From F1-60-MAGs149 sp044369995 (lineage in GTDB: Bacteria; Actinomycetota; Thermoleophilia; Gaiellales; F1-60-MAGs149), in the NCBI GenBank assembly GCA_044369995.1, contig JBILWG010000146.1:1-5143 (forward strand): DNA of 5,143 bases, read 5' to 3'. Below the pieces are notes generated by a model. That model was not told where the DNA came from. It made no database searches and saw nothing but the letters and a program-made list of their open reading frames with translations. The position numbers were made by a program, and so were the translations under genes. Shown one piece after another: positions 1 through 5,143 of the stretch. Position 1 is the first letter of the stretch, and every line of letters begins with the position of its first letter.

Positions 1-1261
1 CGGCCGTGCCGCCAGAGTCTCGCGGATCGAACCCGCGCCCGATCGACATCTCCGCAGCGTTGCTGCCGCAGTTGCCACCGGCCGTGCGGTTCGCGGTGAC
101 GGTCGAGCTGAAGCCGTTGTCATCGACATCCGAGAGCACCTTGACGACGTCGGAACCGGATTCCAGCACCGAAAGCATCAGAACATTGGGCCAGTTCGTG
201 CGCGCCGCGCCACCGAACGCCACGCGCACCGGTTGGCTCGCAGGCCACGCGCCGCTGCCGCCGGATGCGACACTGAAGCTCTCGGACGATGCCGCGGGCG
301 TCGCGCCTGCGGCCAGCGGCCGGATGGTCACGGTGATGGAGTCCGACGAGGCCTCACTGGCGATCGCGATGTACGGCTGCGTCGCGCCATTGCCCACGGC
401 GATCCCGTCGTACTGCGAGGCCACCAACGAGGAGGTCATGGTGATGAGCGTCGGCGTCGCGCTCGACAGGTCGGCGTTCCAGGTACTCGTGCCGTCGCGC
501 ACCACGATCACGTCGGCGCCTCCGACCACGTGGCCCCAGTAGAGCTCGCGCGTGTTCCCCGCGCCGGCAATGGTTCCGGTGACAGTGCTCCACGTGACGC
601 CGTAGTCGCGGGAGTACTGCACACGTCCGTTGACGATGACCGCGACCTCGCCCTCAACGCCGCTCGTCGCCATGTTGCTGCCGTTGATCGCCGTGTCGCC
701 ATTGAGCCCGGAGCCGGACGAATCCGTCTGTCCGGTCACCGGTGTCCACGTGCCGGCACAGTCGGTCGTCACGAAGACCTGTGGAATGACCGAGGTCGCG
801 AGATAGAACTCGCACGGCGCACCGCCGGCCAGCACTCGACTGACCTGCCCACCGAAGATGTCGAGCGCCGCGAAGGTCGTGCCGGAGGGCGTGGCCGCGA
901 CGTTGGAGACCACGGTGCCGCCGCTGAGGGTCACGGCCTGCGACTCGACCTGCGTGCCCGCGTCGTGCACGAGGAGCTCGACAGCGTCCCCGTCGGCCGG
1001 CTCCGCGCCGCCGCCGCCCGTCTCGACCACGATCGAGAAGTCACCGCCGCTGTCCGTTACGTCCGCGCCCACCGCGCGATCGTCGGCAGTACCCGCGCCG
1101 TTGCGATCGATCACGACGACCTTGGCCCCTTCGAGCACGGCGCCGCCGGACTCGGACGTCACCTCGCCTGTCACGGTCGTGTCGGCGAGCGCGAGCCCGG
1201 GGATCGACAGCAGTGCCGCTGCCACGGCGAACACGAGAACCAACGACCGCGAAGCAGGCAT
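1..1261 (-). CDS. Secreted protein with N-terminal carboxypeptidase-regulatory-like domain and Asp-box (BNR-like) repeats, C-terminus outside window
   Basis: I translated this frame directly: 420 residues run without a stop from ATG at 1261 to the left edge, so the C-terminus is missing. GGAGG at 1270-1274, eight bases upstream, supports the start. Residues 1-26 look like a Sec signal peptide: Arg5, a hydrophobic core (LVLVFAVAAALL), then ALA before Asp27 as a likely signal peptidase I site, so the product should be exported. Residues 28-123 resemble a carboxypeptidase-regulatory-like/Cna-B-like beta-sandwich ('GAKVVVIDRNG', then 'DSGGDFSIVVETG'). A perfect Asp-box, SRDYGVTW, lies at 217-224, with degenerate copies at 165-172 (TTDCAGTW) and 254-261 (VRDGTSTW). 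That spacing fits blades of a sialidase/BNR-type beta-propeller. Residues 378-383 (DVDDNG) resemble a calcium-binding loop. Cys150 and Cys168 could form a disulfide. No catalytic signature is visible, so an enzymatic role cannot be claimed; surface binding or adhesion is equally possible. Confidence 0.82.
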   Translation of the reverse strand, partial: MPASRSLVLVFAVAAALLSIPGLALADTTVTGEVTSESGGAVLEGAKVVVIDRNGAGTADDRAVGADVTDSGGDFSIVVETGGGGAEPADGDAVELLVHDAGTQVESQAVTLSGGTVVSNVAATPSGTTFAALDIFGGQVSRVLAGGAPCEFYLATSVIPQVFVTTDCAGTWTPVTGQTDSSGSGLNGDTAINGSNMATSGVEGEVAVIVNGRVQYSRDYGVTWSTVTGTIAGAGNTRELYWGHVVGGADVIVVRDGTSTWNADLSSATPTLITMTSSLVASQYDGIAVGNGATQPYIAIASEASSDSITVTIRPLAAGATPAASSESFSVASGGSGAWPASQPVRVAFGGAARTNWPNVLMLSVLESGSDVVKVLSDVDDNGFSSTVTANRTAGGNCGSNAAEMSIGRGFDPRDSGGTA

Positions 1262-1268
1262 CTTCGAC

Positions 1269-1325
1269 TCCTCCCGTCGCAGCGACCCGGAGATCGGGGT
1301 GCGGGCTGGGTGCGCGACGGGAGGA
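1269..1325 (-). promoter_or_regulatory. Perfect 12-bp inverted repeat covering the secreted-protein ribosome binding site
   Basis: The arms 1269-1280 (TCCTCCCGTCGC on the plus strand) and 1314-1325 (GCGACGGGAGGA) are exact reverse complements separated by 33 bases. In a minus-strand transcript the downstream arm contains the GGGAGGAG Shine-Dalgarno of the gene starting at 1261, so the folded RNA would hide the ribosome binding site. The repeat could equally be a DNA operator or a leftover terminator of the kinase operon. If transcription starts just after the -10 candidate at 1325-1330, only part of the upstream arm would be in the RNA. RNA-level masking therefore needs a start site further upstream or readthrough. 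The symmetry is certain; the role is inference. Confidence 0.5.
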
Positions 1326-1354
1326 TGCTACATCAGCGCCCGGACCGAGATCAA
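1325..1354 (-). promoter_or_regulatory. Candidate sigma-70-type promoter for the secreted protein
   Basis: On the minus strand TTGATC (1349-1354) and TAGCAT (1325-1330) are separated by 18 bases. Each matches four of six positions of the TTGACA and TATAAT consensus. The predicted start near 1318 would give a leader of about 57 bases. This is the only plausible pair I see in the 131-base gap between the kinase stop codon and the secreted-protein start. Such matches occur by chance, and actinobacterial promoters are often poor in -35 signal, so this is only a candidate. Confidence 0.3.
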
Positions 1355-1392
1355 CCCTCCGTTACCGGCAGGTCACCGCGAACGATGTCCCG

Positions 1393-2214
1393 TCATGCGC
1401 CGTATGGACCGCGATGGCAGACGGCGGCCGCGCCCCAGCGGGCAGCCACCTCCACCGCGTCGTGCATGCCGAGCCCGCGGCCCAGCGCATAGGTCAGTCC
1501 AGCGGCGAACGTATCGCCCGCGCCGTAGGTATCGCCCGTCTCGCCCGGCAGTTGCTGCCGGGCCCAGAGCCCCGAGTCGTCGGTCGACATCCAGCGCCCG
1601 CCGCGCTCGCCGTCGGTCATCACGATCGCCTTGGTGTGCTTGCCGAGAATGCGGAAGTCGATCTGCTCGCCGCGGTCCGACAGCGAGCCGATCACGACGT
1701 CGGCCTTCACGCCGCTCTCGACGAGCGCGTCGAGCTGCCGCGCCGAGCAGACGAGGATCCCGGCGCGGCGCGCCTCCTCGATGCCCGTGGGCTCGCCGCA
1801 CGTCGCGTAGACCGCCGCACAGCCGTCGAGGTCCTCCCAGCCGATCGGGTCGTCGCTGCGCGGATACTCGTTGGGCTGGGACACGATGATCGTGCGATCG
1901 CCGCTGGCGTCGAGGATCGTCATGGCGCGCGCCTGGCGTCCGCCGCGCACCCCGGCGCGCAGCTCCACCTGCTCCTCGGCCATGCGGGCCCGCGTCGCCT
2001 CGCCCTCGGTGTCCCGGGCGAGCGCCGTGTAGAACAGCACCTCCGCACCGGCCCGCGCCAGCGCGATCGCCACCACCGCACCGCCACCGGCCGGCTCCTC
2101 GAAGGGCTCGCGGAGGTGCACGATCTCCCCCGCCTCCGGCACGGCGTCGGCGTACCCGAACAGCACCCACTCGACGTGGCCGACGACCCCGATCCGCGGC
2201 CTCGCCGGACTCAT
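1393..2214 (-). CDS. PfkB-family carbohydrate kinase
   Basis: This 273-residue protein belongs to the ribokinase/PfkB superfamily, cytoplasmic enzymes that transfer the ATP gamma-phosphate to a sugar or nucleoside hydroxyl. The C-terminal signature is clear: DTYGAGDTFAAG at 228-239, with GAGD at 231-234 (anion hole) and Asp234 as the expected catalytic base. TDGERGG at 200-206 fits the nucleotide-binding strand and turn. GGG at 43-45 followed by AIALARAG fits the N-terminal signature. Two usual sugar-contact positions differ: the early Asp is replaced in GHVEW (12-16), and the Asn normally found after the Gly pair is Val (GGGAVVAIA). The substrate therefore cannot be assigned. The protein is slightly short for the family, which is usually around 300 residues. 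It starts six bases after the stop of the preceding gene and has no convincing Shine-Dalgarno, so translational coupling is likely. The stop is TGA. Confidence 0.88.
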   Translation of the reverse strand: MSPARPRIGVVGHVEWVLFGYADAVPEAGEIVHLREPFEEPAGGGAVVAIALARAGAEVLFYTALARDTEGEATRARMAEEQVELRAGVRGGRQARAMTILDASGDRTIIVSQPNEYPRSDDPIGWEDLDGCAAVYATCGEPTGIEEARRAGILVCSARQLDALVESGVKADVVIGSLSDRGEQIDFRILGKHTKAIVMTDGERGGRWMSTDDSGLWARQQLPGETGDTYGAGDTFAAGLTYALGRGLGMHDAVEVAARWGAAAVCHRGPYGA

Positions 2215-2220
2215 CGCACG

Positions 2221-2553
2221 CTAGCGTTCGAGCCCGTTGGCGTCGACGGCGGCGAACAGCCGATCGACGTGATCGTCCCATTCGACGCCCGGCTCCCAGC
2301 TGGGCACCTCGACGCCGCCGGCGGTGAGCGTGTCGACGAGCTGGGCGATCAGCTGCTTCTCGAAGATGATGCTGGCGGCCGCGATCGCCTCCTCGCGCGT
2401 CGGCGCAGAGGCCTCGATCGGCTCGCGGAACGCGGTACCGGCGGGGCGCACGAGCGCGAGCCAGCCCGACGGCCGCTCGGGCTGCAGCAGCACGACGAAC
2501 CCGTACTTCCGCGCCCGGGTCTTGAGGTCGTTGGCGGGGTTCTTGATGTTCAC
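2221..2553 (-). CDS. Conserved-looking small protein of unknown function (110 aa), GTG start
   Basis: I do not recognise this protein with certainty. The GTG at 2551-2553 was chosen because it lies 10 bases after the GH15 stop. Any in-frame ATG start further upstream would overlap the GH15 gene by about 200 bases. No strong Shine-Dalgarno precedes it, so translation is probably coupled to GH15. The 110-residue product has a basic N-terminus (KNPANDLKTRARK, 4-16) and two predicted beta-strands around 18-24 (GFVVLLQ) and 31-36 (WLALVR). A helix with the pattern PTREEAIAAA begins at 51 and continues to about 76. The acidic C-terminal part is rich in Trp and Val (SWEPGVEWDDHVDRLF, 85-100). No signal peptide or membrane segment is visible. 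The strand-strand-'TREEA'-helix order loosely recalls HicB-like folds, but there is no HicA partner, so I do not assign that function. It sits between the GH15 hydrolase and the kinase in a tight operon, which suggests a linked role. Confidence 0.75.
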   Translation of the reverse strand: MNIKNPANDLKTRARKYGFVVLLQPERPSGWLALVRPAGTAFREPIEASAPTREEAIAAASIIFEKQLIAQLVDTLTAGGVEVPSWEPGVEWDDHVDRLFAAVDANGLER

Positions 2554-2563
2554 AGCGGGAACC

Positions 2564-4387
2564 CTAACGCACGCGGGCCCGATGATTATCGAGCGCGCGA
2601 TCGAGGTACAGCGCGGCGGAGACCAGCGAGAGATGCGTGAAGGCCTGCGGGAAGTTCCCGAGCGCCTCGCCCGAGGGACCGATCTCCTCGGAGTACAGCC
2701 CGAGGTGGTTGGCGTAGGTGTGCATCTTCTCGAAGGCGAGCCGCGCCTCATCGAGATTGCCGGCCCGCGCCAGCGCCTCGACCCACCAGAACGAGCAGAT
2801 CGAGAACGTGCCCTCCTCCCCGCTCAGCCCATCGTCGGCGGCCAGCGCCGGGTTGTAGCGGTAGACGAGCGAGTCCGTCACGAGCTCGTCGCGGATCGCG
2901 TCGAGGGTCGACACCATCAGCGGGTCGTTGGGCGACACGAAGTGCCCCATCACCATCATCAGCGTGGAGGCATCGAGCACGTCGCCGTCGAGCACCTGCA
3001 CGAACGCCTGCCGGTCCTTCGAATAGCCGCGCGTCATGATCTGCTCGAAGATCGCGTCGCGGGTCTCGCGCCACGCGATCCGCGGGCAGGGGAAGCCGCG
3101 TGTCTGCGCGATGCGCAGCGCGCGGTCGAAGGCGATCCAGCTCATCAGGCGCGAGTAGGTGAAGTGCTGCTGCCCGCCGCGGACCTCCCAGATGCCCTCG
3201 TCCTTCGAGTCCCAGTGCAGCATCAGCCAGTCGAGCAGCTCCACGACGACCTTCCACAGCTCGTAGTCGATCGGCTCGCCGCGCTTGTCGTACAGGTAGA
3301 TGCTGTTGATCAGCTCGCCGTAGATGTCGAGCTGCAGCTGGCCCGCCGCGCCGTTGCCGACCCGGACGGGGCGCGACTGGCGGTAGCCCTCGAGGTTGTC
3401 GAGCTCGAACTCCTCGAGCTCGTGCCGCCCGTCGATGCCGTACATGATCTGCAGCGGCCCGGCGTTCGAGGAGTGCTGCTCGAGCGCGCGCGCCTTCAGG
3501 AACGCCATGAAGTCGCGCGCCTCCTCGGTGAAGCCGAGCTTGAGGAAGGCGTAGAGCGTGAACGACGCGTCGCGGATCCAGGTGTAGCGGTAGTCCCAGT
3601 TGCGCTCGCCGCCGATGCCCTCCGGCAGCGACGTCGTGGGTGCGGCGACGATCGCGCCGGTCGGCCGGTAGCAGAGCAGCTTCAGCACGAGCGCGGAGCG
3701 ACGCACCGTCTCGCGCCAGCGGCCGCGGTACGTGCACTGGTTGAGCCAGCGCCGCCAGTAGTCCACGGTGTCGGCGAAGAGGTGCTGGCACACCTCCTCG
3801 GGAAAGGGGCGGGCCGAGTGGCCGCCGTCGGGGATGCGCTCCAGCACGAACGTGCGGCGATCGCCCGGCTCGAGCGTGAAGAACGCGTGCACGCCCCCCG
3901 CGTCCTCGCTGAGGGCGACGGGCGAGTCGAGCGCCAGCGTCAGGTCGTCCGTCGAGAAGACGGCCCCGTTCGCGTCGATCGACAGCTCGTGCTCGGTGCG
4001 GCCGTAGTTGAAGCGCGGCGAGCAGTCGAGGCGGAAGTGCATGTGGCCGCGGACGCACTGGACGATGCGGACGATGCGATGCCGATCCTCCTCGGCCGCA
4101 CCGACGGGCATGAAGTCGATCACCTCGCCGACGCCCTGGTCGGACAGGAAGCGGGTGATCAGGACGTTGGTGTCCGGCAGGTACAGCTGCTTGGTGCGGG
4201 TGTCCTGGTCGACCGGGCTGATGCGGAACAGCCCGCCCTTCTCGCCGTCGAGGATCGCGCCGAAGACGCTCGGCGAGTCGAAGCGCGGGCAGCAGTACCA
4301 GTCGATCTCACCCTGCTGCGTGACGAGGGCGACCGAGTGCAGGTCGCCGATGATCCCGTGATCCTCGATTGGCGCGTACTGCGTCAT
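2564..4387 (-). CDS. GH15 glycoside hydrolase with trehalase-like N-terminal domain (glucoamylase/trehalase-like)
   Basis: This 607-residue protein is full length for bacterial GH15 proteins of this type. They are inverting exo-hydrolases releasing beta-glucose from trehalose or from alpha-glucan ends. Residues 6-48 match the trehalase-like N-terminal domain (PIEDHGIIGDL, then GEIDWYCCPRFDSPSVFG). A beta-sandwich region follows to about 220, then the (alpha/alpha)6 barrel. The barrel carries the substrate-pocket motif NWDYRYTWIRDA at 263-274. The expected general acid is Glu401 in DEGIWEVRG (396-404). The expected general base is Glu567 in LYSEE (564-568), followed by GNFPQAFTH (577-585). No signal peptide is visible, so it should act in the cytoplasm, as mycobacterial GH15 trehalase does. 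GGAG at 4397-4400, nine bases upstream, supports the ATG. The stop is TAG. Sequence reading alone cannot separate trehalase from glucoamylase or isomalto-oligosaccharide specificity. Confidence 0.93.
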   Translation of the reverse strand: MTQYAPIEDHGIIGDLHSVALVTQQGEIDWYCCPRFDSPSVFGAILDGEKGGLFRISPVDQDTRTKQLYLPDTNVLITRFLSDQGVGEVIDFMPVGAAEEDRHRIVRIVQCVRGHMHFRLDCSPRFNYGRTEHELSIDANGAVFSTDDLTLALDSPVALSEDAGGVHAFFTLEPGDRRTFVLERIPDGGHSARPFPEEVCQHLFADTVDYWRRWLNQCTYRGRWRETVRRSALVLKLLCYRPTGAIVAAPTTSLPEGIGGERNWDYRYTWIRDASFTLYAFLKLGFTEEARDFMAFLKARALEQHSSNAGPLQIMYGIDGRHELEEFELDNLEGYRQSRPVRVGNGAAGQLQLDIYGELINSIYLYDKRGEPIDYELWKVVVELLDWLMLHWDSKDEGIWEVRGGQQHFTYSRLMSWIAFDRALRIAQTRGFPCPRIAWRETRDAIFEQIMTRGYSKDRQAFVQVLDGDVLDASTLMMVMGHFVSPNDPLMVSTLDAIRDELVTDSLVYRYNPALAADDGLSGEEGTFSICSFWWVEALARAGNLDEARLAFEKMHTYANHLGLYSEEIGPSGEALGNFPQAFTHLSLVSAALYLDRALDNHRARVR

Positions 4388-4429
4388 CTGCTGTGGCTCC
4401 GCCCGGTCGTCGAACGGAGTGTACGGCGG

Positions 4430-4762
4430 CTACGCCGAGTGCGCGGCGAGGTTGAGCGTCGAGGCCAGGCGGTCCTTCGGCATCATGCCGACCGCGCGCT
4501 CGACGAGCTCGCCATCCTTGAAGAGGGCGATCATGGGGATCGACATCACGCCGAACTGCCCGGCGAGGCCCGGCTCGGCGTCGACGTCGACCTTGCCGAC
4601 CTTGATCTTGCCGGCGTAGTCGCCCGCGAGCTCGTCGATGATCGGCCCGAGCGCCTTGCACGGTCCGCACCACTCGGCCCAGAAGTCGATCAGGACGGGA
4701 ATGTCGGACTCGACGACCTCGCCCTGCCAGTTGGTGCTGTTGATCTCGACTGCGTTGCTCAT
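4430..4762 (-). CDS. trxA: Thioredoxin
   Basis: This 110-residue cytoplasmic thioredoxin is a general protein disulfide reductant, normally recycled by thioredoxin reductase. The active site WCGPCK is at 31-36, with Cys32 as the nucleophile and Cys35 as the resolving residue. Also present are the buried Asp26 (DFWAEW), the cis-proline Pro76 in SIPM and the FKDGE turn (81-85). Its length is typical of the family. Met77 follows the cis-proline where Thr is usual, a mild variation. AAGGAG at 4769-4774, six bases before the ATG at 4762, gives a strong ribosome binding site. It is separated from the upstream transporter gene by a 104-base gap containing a long hairpin, and from the downstream GH15 gene by 42 bases, so it probably leads the thioredoxin-GH15-kinase transcript. 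The symbol is by family; I cannot tell which paralogue this is. The stop is TAG. Confidence 0.95.
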   Translation of the reverse strand: MSNAVEINSTNWQGEVVESDIPVLIDFWAEWCGPCKALGPIIDELAGDYAGKIKVGKVDVDAEPGLAGQFGVMSIPMIALFKDGELVERAVGMMPKDRLASTLNLAAHSA

Positions 4763-4804
4763 GGGGTGCTCCTTGGAAAACCGGTGCGAATGCGTGGCCT
4801 CAGT

Positions 4805-4858
4805 ATGCCGGGCGCGTCGCCCGTCTACCTCTGTAGACGAACGACGCGCCGCTGGCAT
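4805..4858 (-). terminator. Long near-perfect hairpin, likely terminator of the substrate-binding protein gene
   Basis: Three nested perfect stems share one axis: ATGCC 4805-4809 with 4854-4858, GGCGCGTCG 4811-4819 with 4842-4850, and CGTCTAC 4822-4828 with 4833-4839. They are separated by small internal loops and closed by a four-base loop, giving 21 base pairs in 54 bases. The hairpin begins eight bases after the substrate-binding protein stop codon, a normal place for a terminator. No T-run follows it in the minus direction, so it would be a U-less intrinsic terminator or an mRNA 3'-end stabiliser/attenuator ahead of thioredoxin. The structure is directly seen; the function is inferred. 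Confidence 0.65.
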
Positions 4859-4866
4859 TCCCGCGA

Positions 4867-5143
4867 CTACGTGTGGATGCTCTCGAGGACGAACCGCCCG
4901 GCCTTGGACACGCCGAGAATGGCGATCGGGACGTTCGGGCGGTTGCCCGTCGACGGCGCGATCGTGATCGGCCCGGTCGCGCCGGCGAAGTTCTTGGTGT
5001 GGAGGATCTCCTGGCTGAACGCGTCGAGGTCGGTCGTCCCGGCCTCCATCACCGCGTTGGCCCAGAGGCGCACGGAGTCGTACGCGTAGATGCCCCACGT
5101 GCCGGGCGCCTTGCCGAACTGCTTGGTGTAGTTCTTCACATAG
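4867..5143 (-). CDS. ABC transporter substrate-binding protein, branched-chain amino-acid (LivJ/LivK) type, C-terminal fragment
   Basis: The last 91 residues of this protein are visible and end at TAG (4867-4869). The frame is open to the right edge, so the N-terminus and any signal peptide lie outside. The GTG at 5137-5139 is an internal Val and not a start. The fragment matches the C-terminal end of type I periplasmic-binding-protein folds of the Leu/Ile/Val family. It has the helix 'YVKNYTKQFGKAPG', then 'YAYDSVRLWANAV', then the characteristic 'FAGATGPITI' strand (from fragment residue 52) and a short C-terminal strand. Such proteins are secreted or lipid-anchored and deliver amino acids, amides, urea or aromatic compounds to an ABC permease. 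The ligand cannot be assigned from this part. Permease and ATPase genes, if linked, would lie off the right edge or elsewhere. Confidence 0.85.
   Translation of the reverse strand, partial: YVKNYTKQFGKAPGTWGIYAYDSVRLWANAVMEAGTTDLDAFSQEILHTKNFAGATGPITIAPSTGNRPNVPIAILGVSKAGRFVLESIHT

Noticed and set aside
233..1492. Plus-strand frame of 419 codons, and another at 858-1889
   Set aside because: Both are antisense to the secreted protein and the kinase and have low-complexity Arg-rich composition. The minus-strand frame has a signal peptide, a ribosome binding site and an Asp-box.
2221..2553. HicB-type antitoxin
   Set aside because: Only the general strand-strand-helix order and a 'TREEA' pattern are similar. 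There is no HicA-like toxin beside it and no DNA-binding domain, and it is embedded in a sugar-enzyme operon.
2221..2751. Longer 176-residue version of the small unknown protein
   Set aside because: It would overlap the GH15 coding region by about 190 bases, and the added N-terminal part is Arg/Ser/Pro-rich shadow sequence. The GTG at 2553 fits the operon spacing.
2748..4058. Minus-strand frame of 436 codons overlapping GH15
   Set aside because: It is an out-of-frame shadow of the GH15 gene, Arg/Ala-rich, with no recognisable motif.
4424..4437. Small CGGCG/CGCCG hairpin around the thioredoxin stop codon
   Set aside because: It has only five base pairs and no T-run. Such stems are common by chance in this base composition.
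4802..4830. Promoter for thioredoxin with -10 CATACT at 4802-4807 on the minus strand
   Set aside because: The -10 matches four of six positions, but no acceptable -35 lies 16-18 bases upstream and the position overlaps the hairpin stem. The evidence is too weak to list.
2324..5089. Plus-strand open frame of 921 codons
   Set aside because: It runs antisense to the GH15 and thioredoxin genes, whose motifs are unmistakable. Its product is a monotonous Arg/Val/Asp/His/Glu-rich sequence with no domain, as expected for the complement of a G+C-rich gene. It even crosses gene boundaries and the hairpin.
4867..5139. Complete 90-residue gene starting at GTG 5139
   Set aside because: The frame continues open to the window edge, and the sequence aligns with the C-terminal end of a much longer substrate-binding protein. 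This is therefore a fragment.

Overview
The window is very G+C-rich, and every gene I can support lies on the minus strand. Read in transcription order, from high to low coordinates, the genes are: the tail of a branched-chain amino-acid type ABC substrate-binding protein (cut by the right edge), a thioredoxin, a GH15 glucoamylase/trehalase-like hydrolase, a 110-residue protein of unknown function, a PfkB-family sugar kinase, and a secreted Asp-box protein (cut by the left edge). The base composition, the trehalase-like GH15 type and the 'GHVEW' PfkB type suggest a high-G+C actinobacterium. Thermoleophilia/Solirubrobacterales-like is my best guess, but it is inferred from remembered family resemblance and no marker gene is present.

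Layout: 4867-5143 is the substrate-binding protein C-terminus. A 104-base gap (4763-4866) follows, mostly filled by a long near-perfect hairpin (4805-4858) that looks like the end of the transporter transcript. Thioredoxin (4430-4762), GH15 hydrolase (2564-4387), the unknown protein (2221-2553) and the kinase (1393-2214) then follow with gaps of 42, 10 and 6 bases, so they probably form one operon. A 131-base gap (1262-1392) holds a candidate promoter and a perfect 12-bp inverted repeat that covers the ribosome binding site of the secreted protein. That protein (1-1261) starts with a signal peptide and probably has its own control.

Possible joint role: GH15 enzymes of this type release glucose from trehalose or alpha-glucans in the cytoplasm, and a PfkB kinase could phosphorylate a released or related sugar. 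The thioredoxin would provide general disulfide reduction and may be only a fellow passenger. This is inference from spacing. I see no mobile element, CRISPR array, RNA gene, phage gene or recognisable defence system. The least explained parts are the 110-residue protein, the two inverted repeats and the secreted protein. Four of the five visible stop codons are TAG, which is odd for DNA this rich in G+C.
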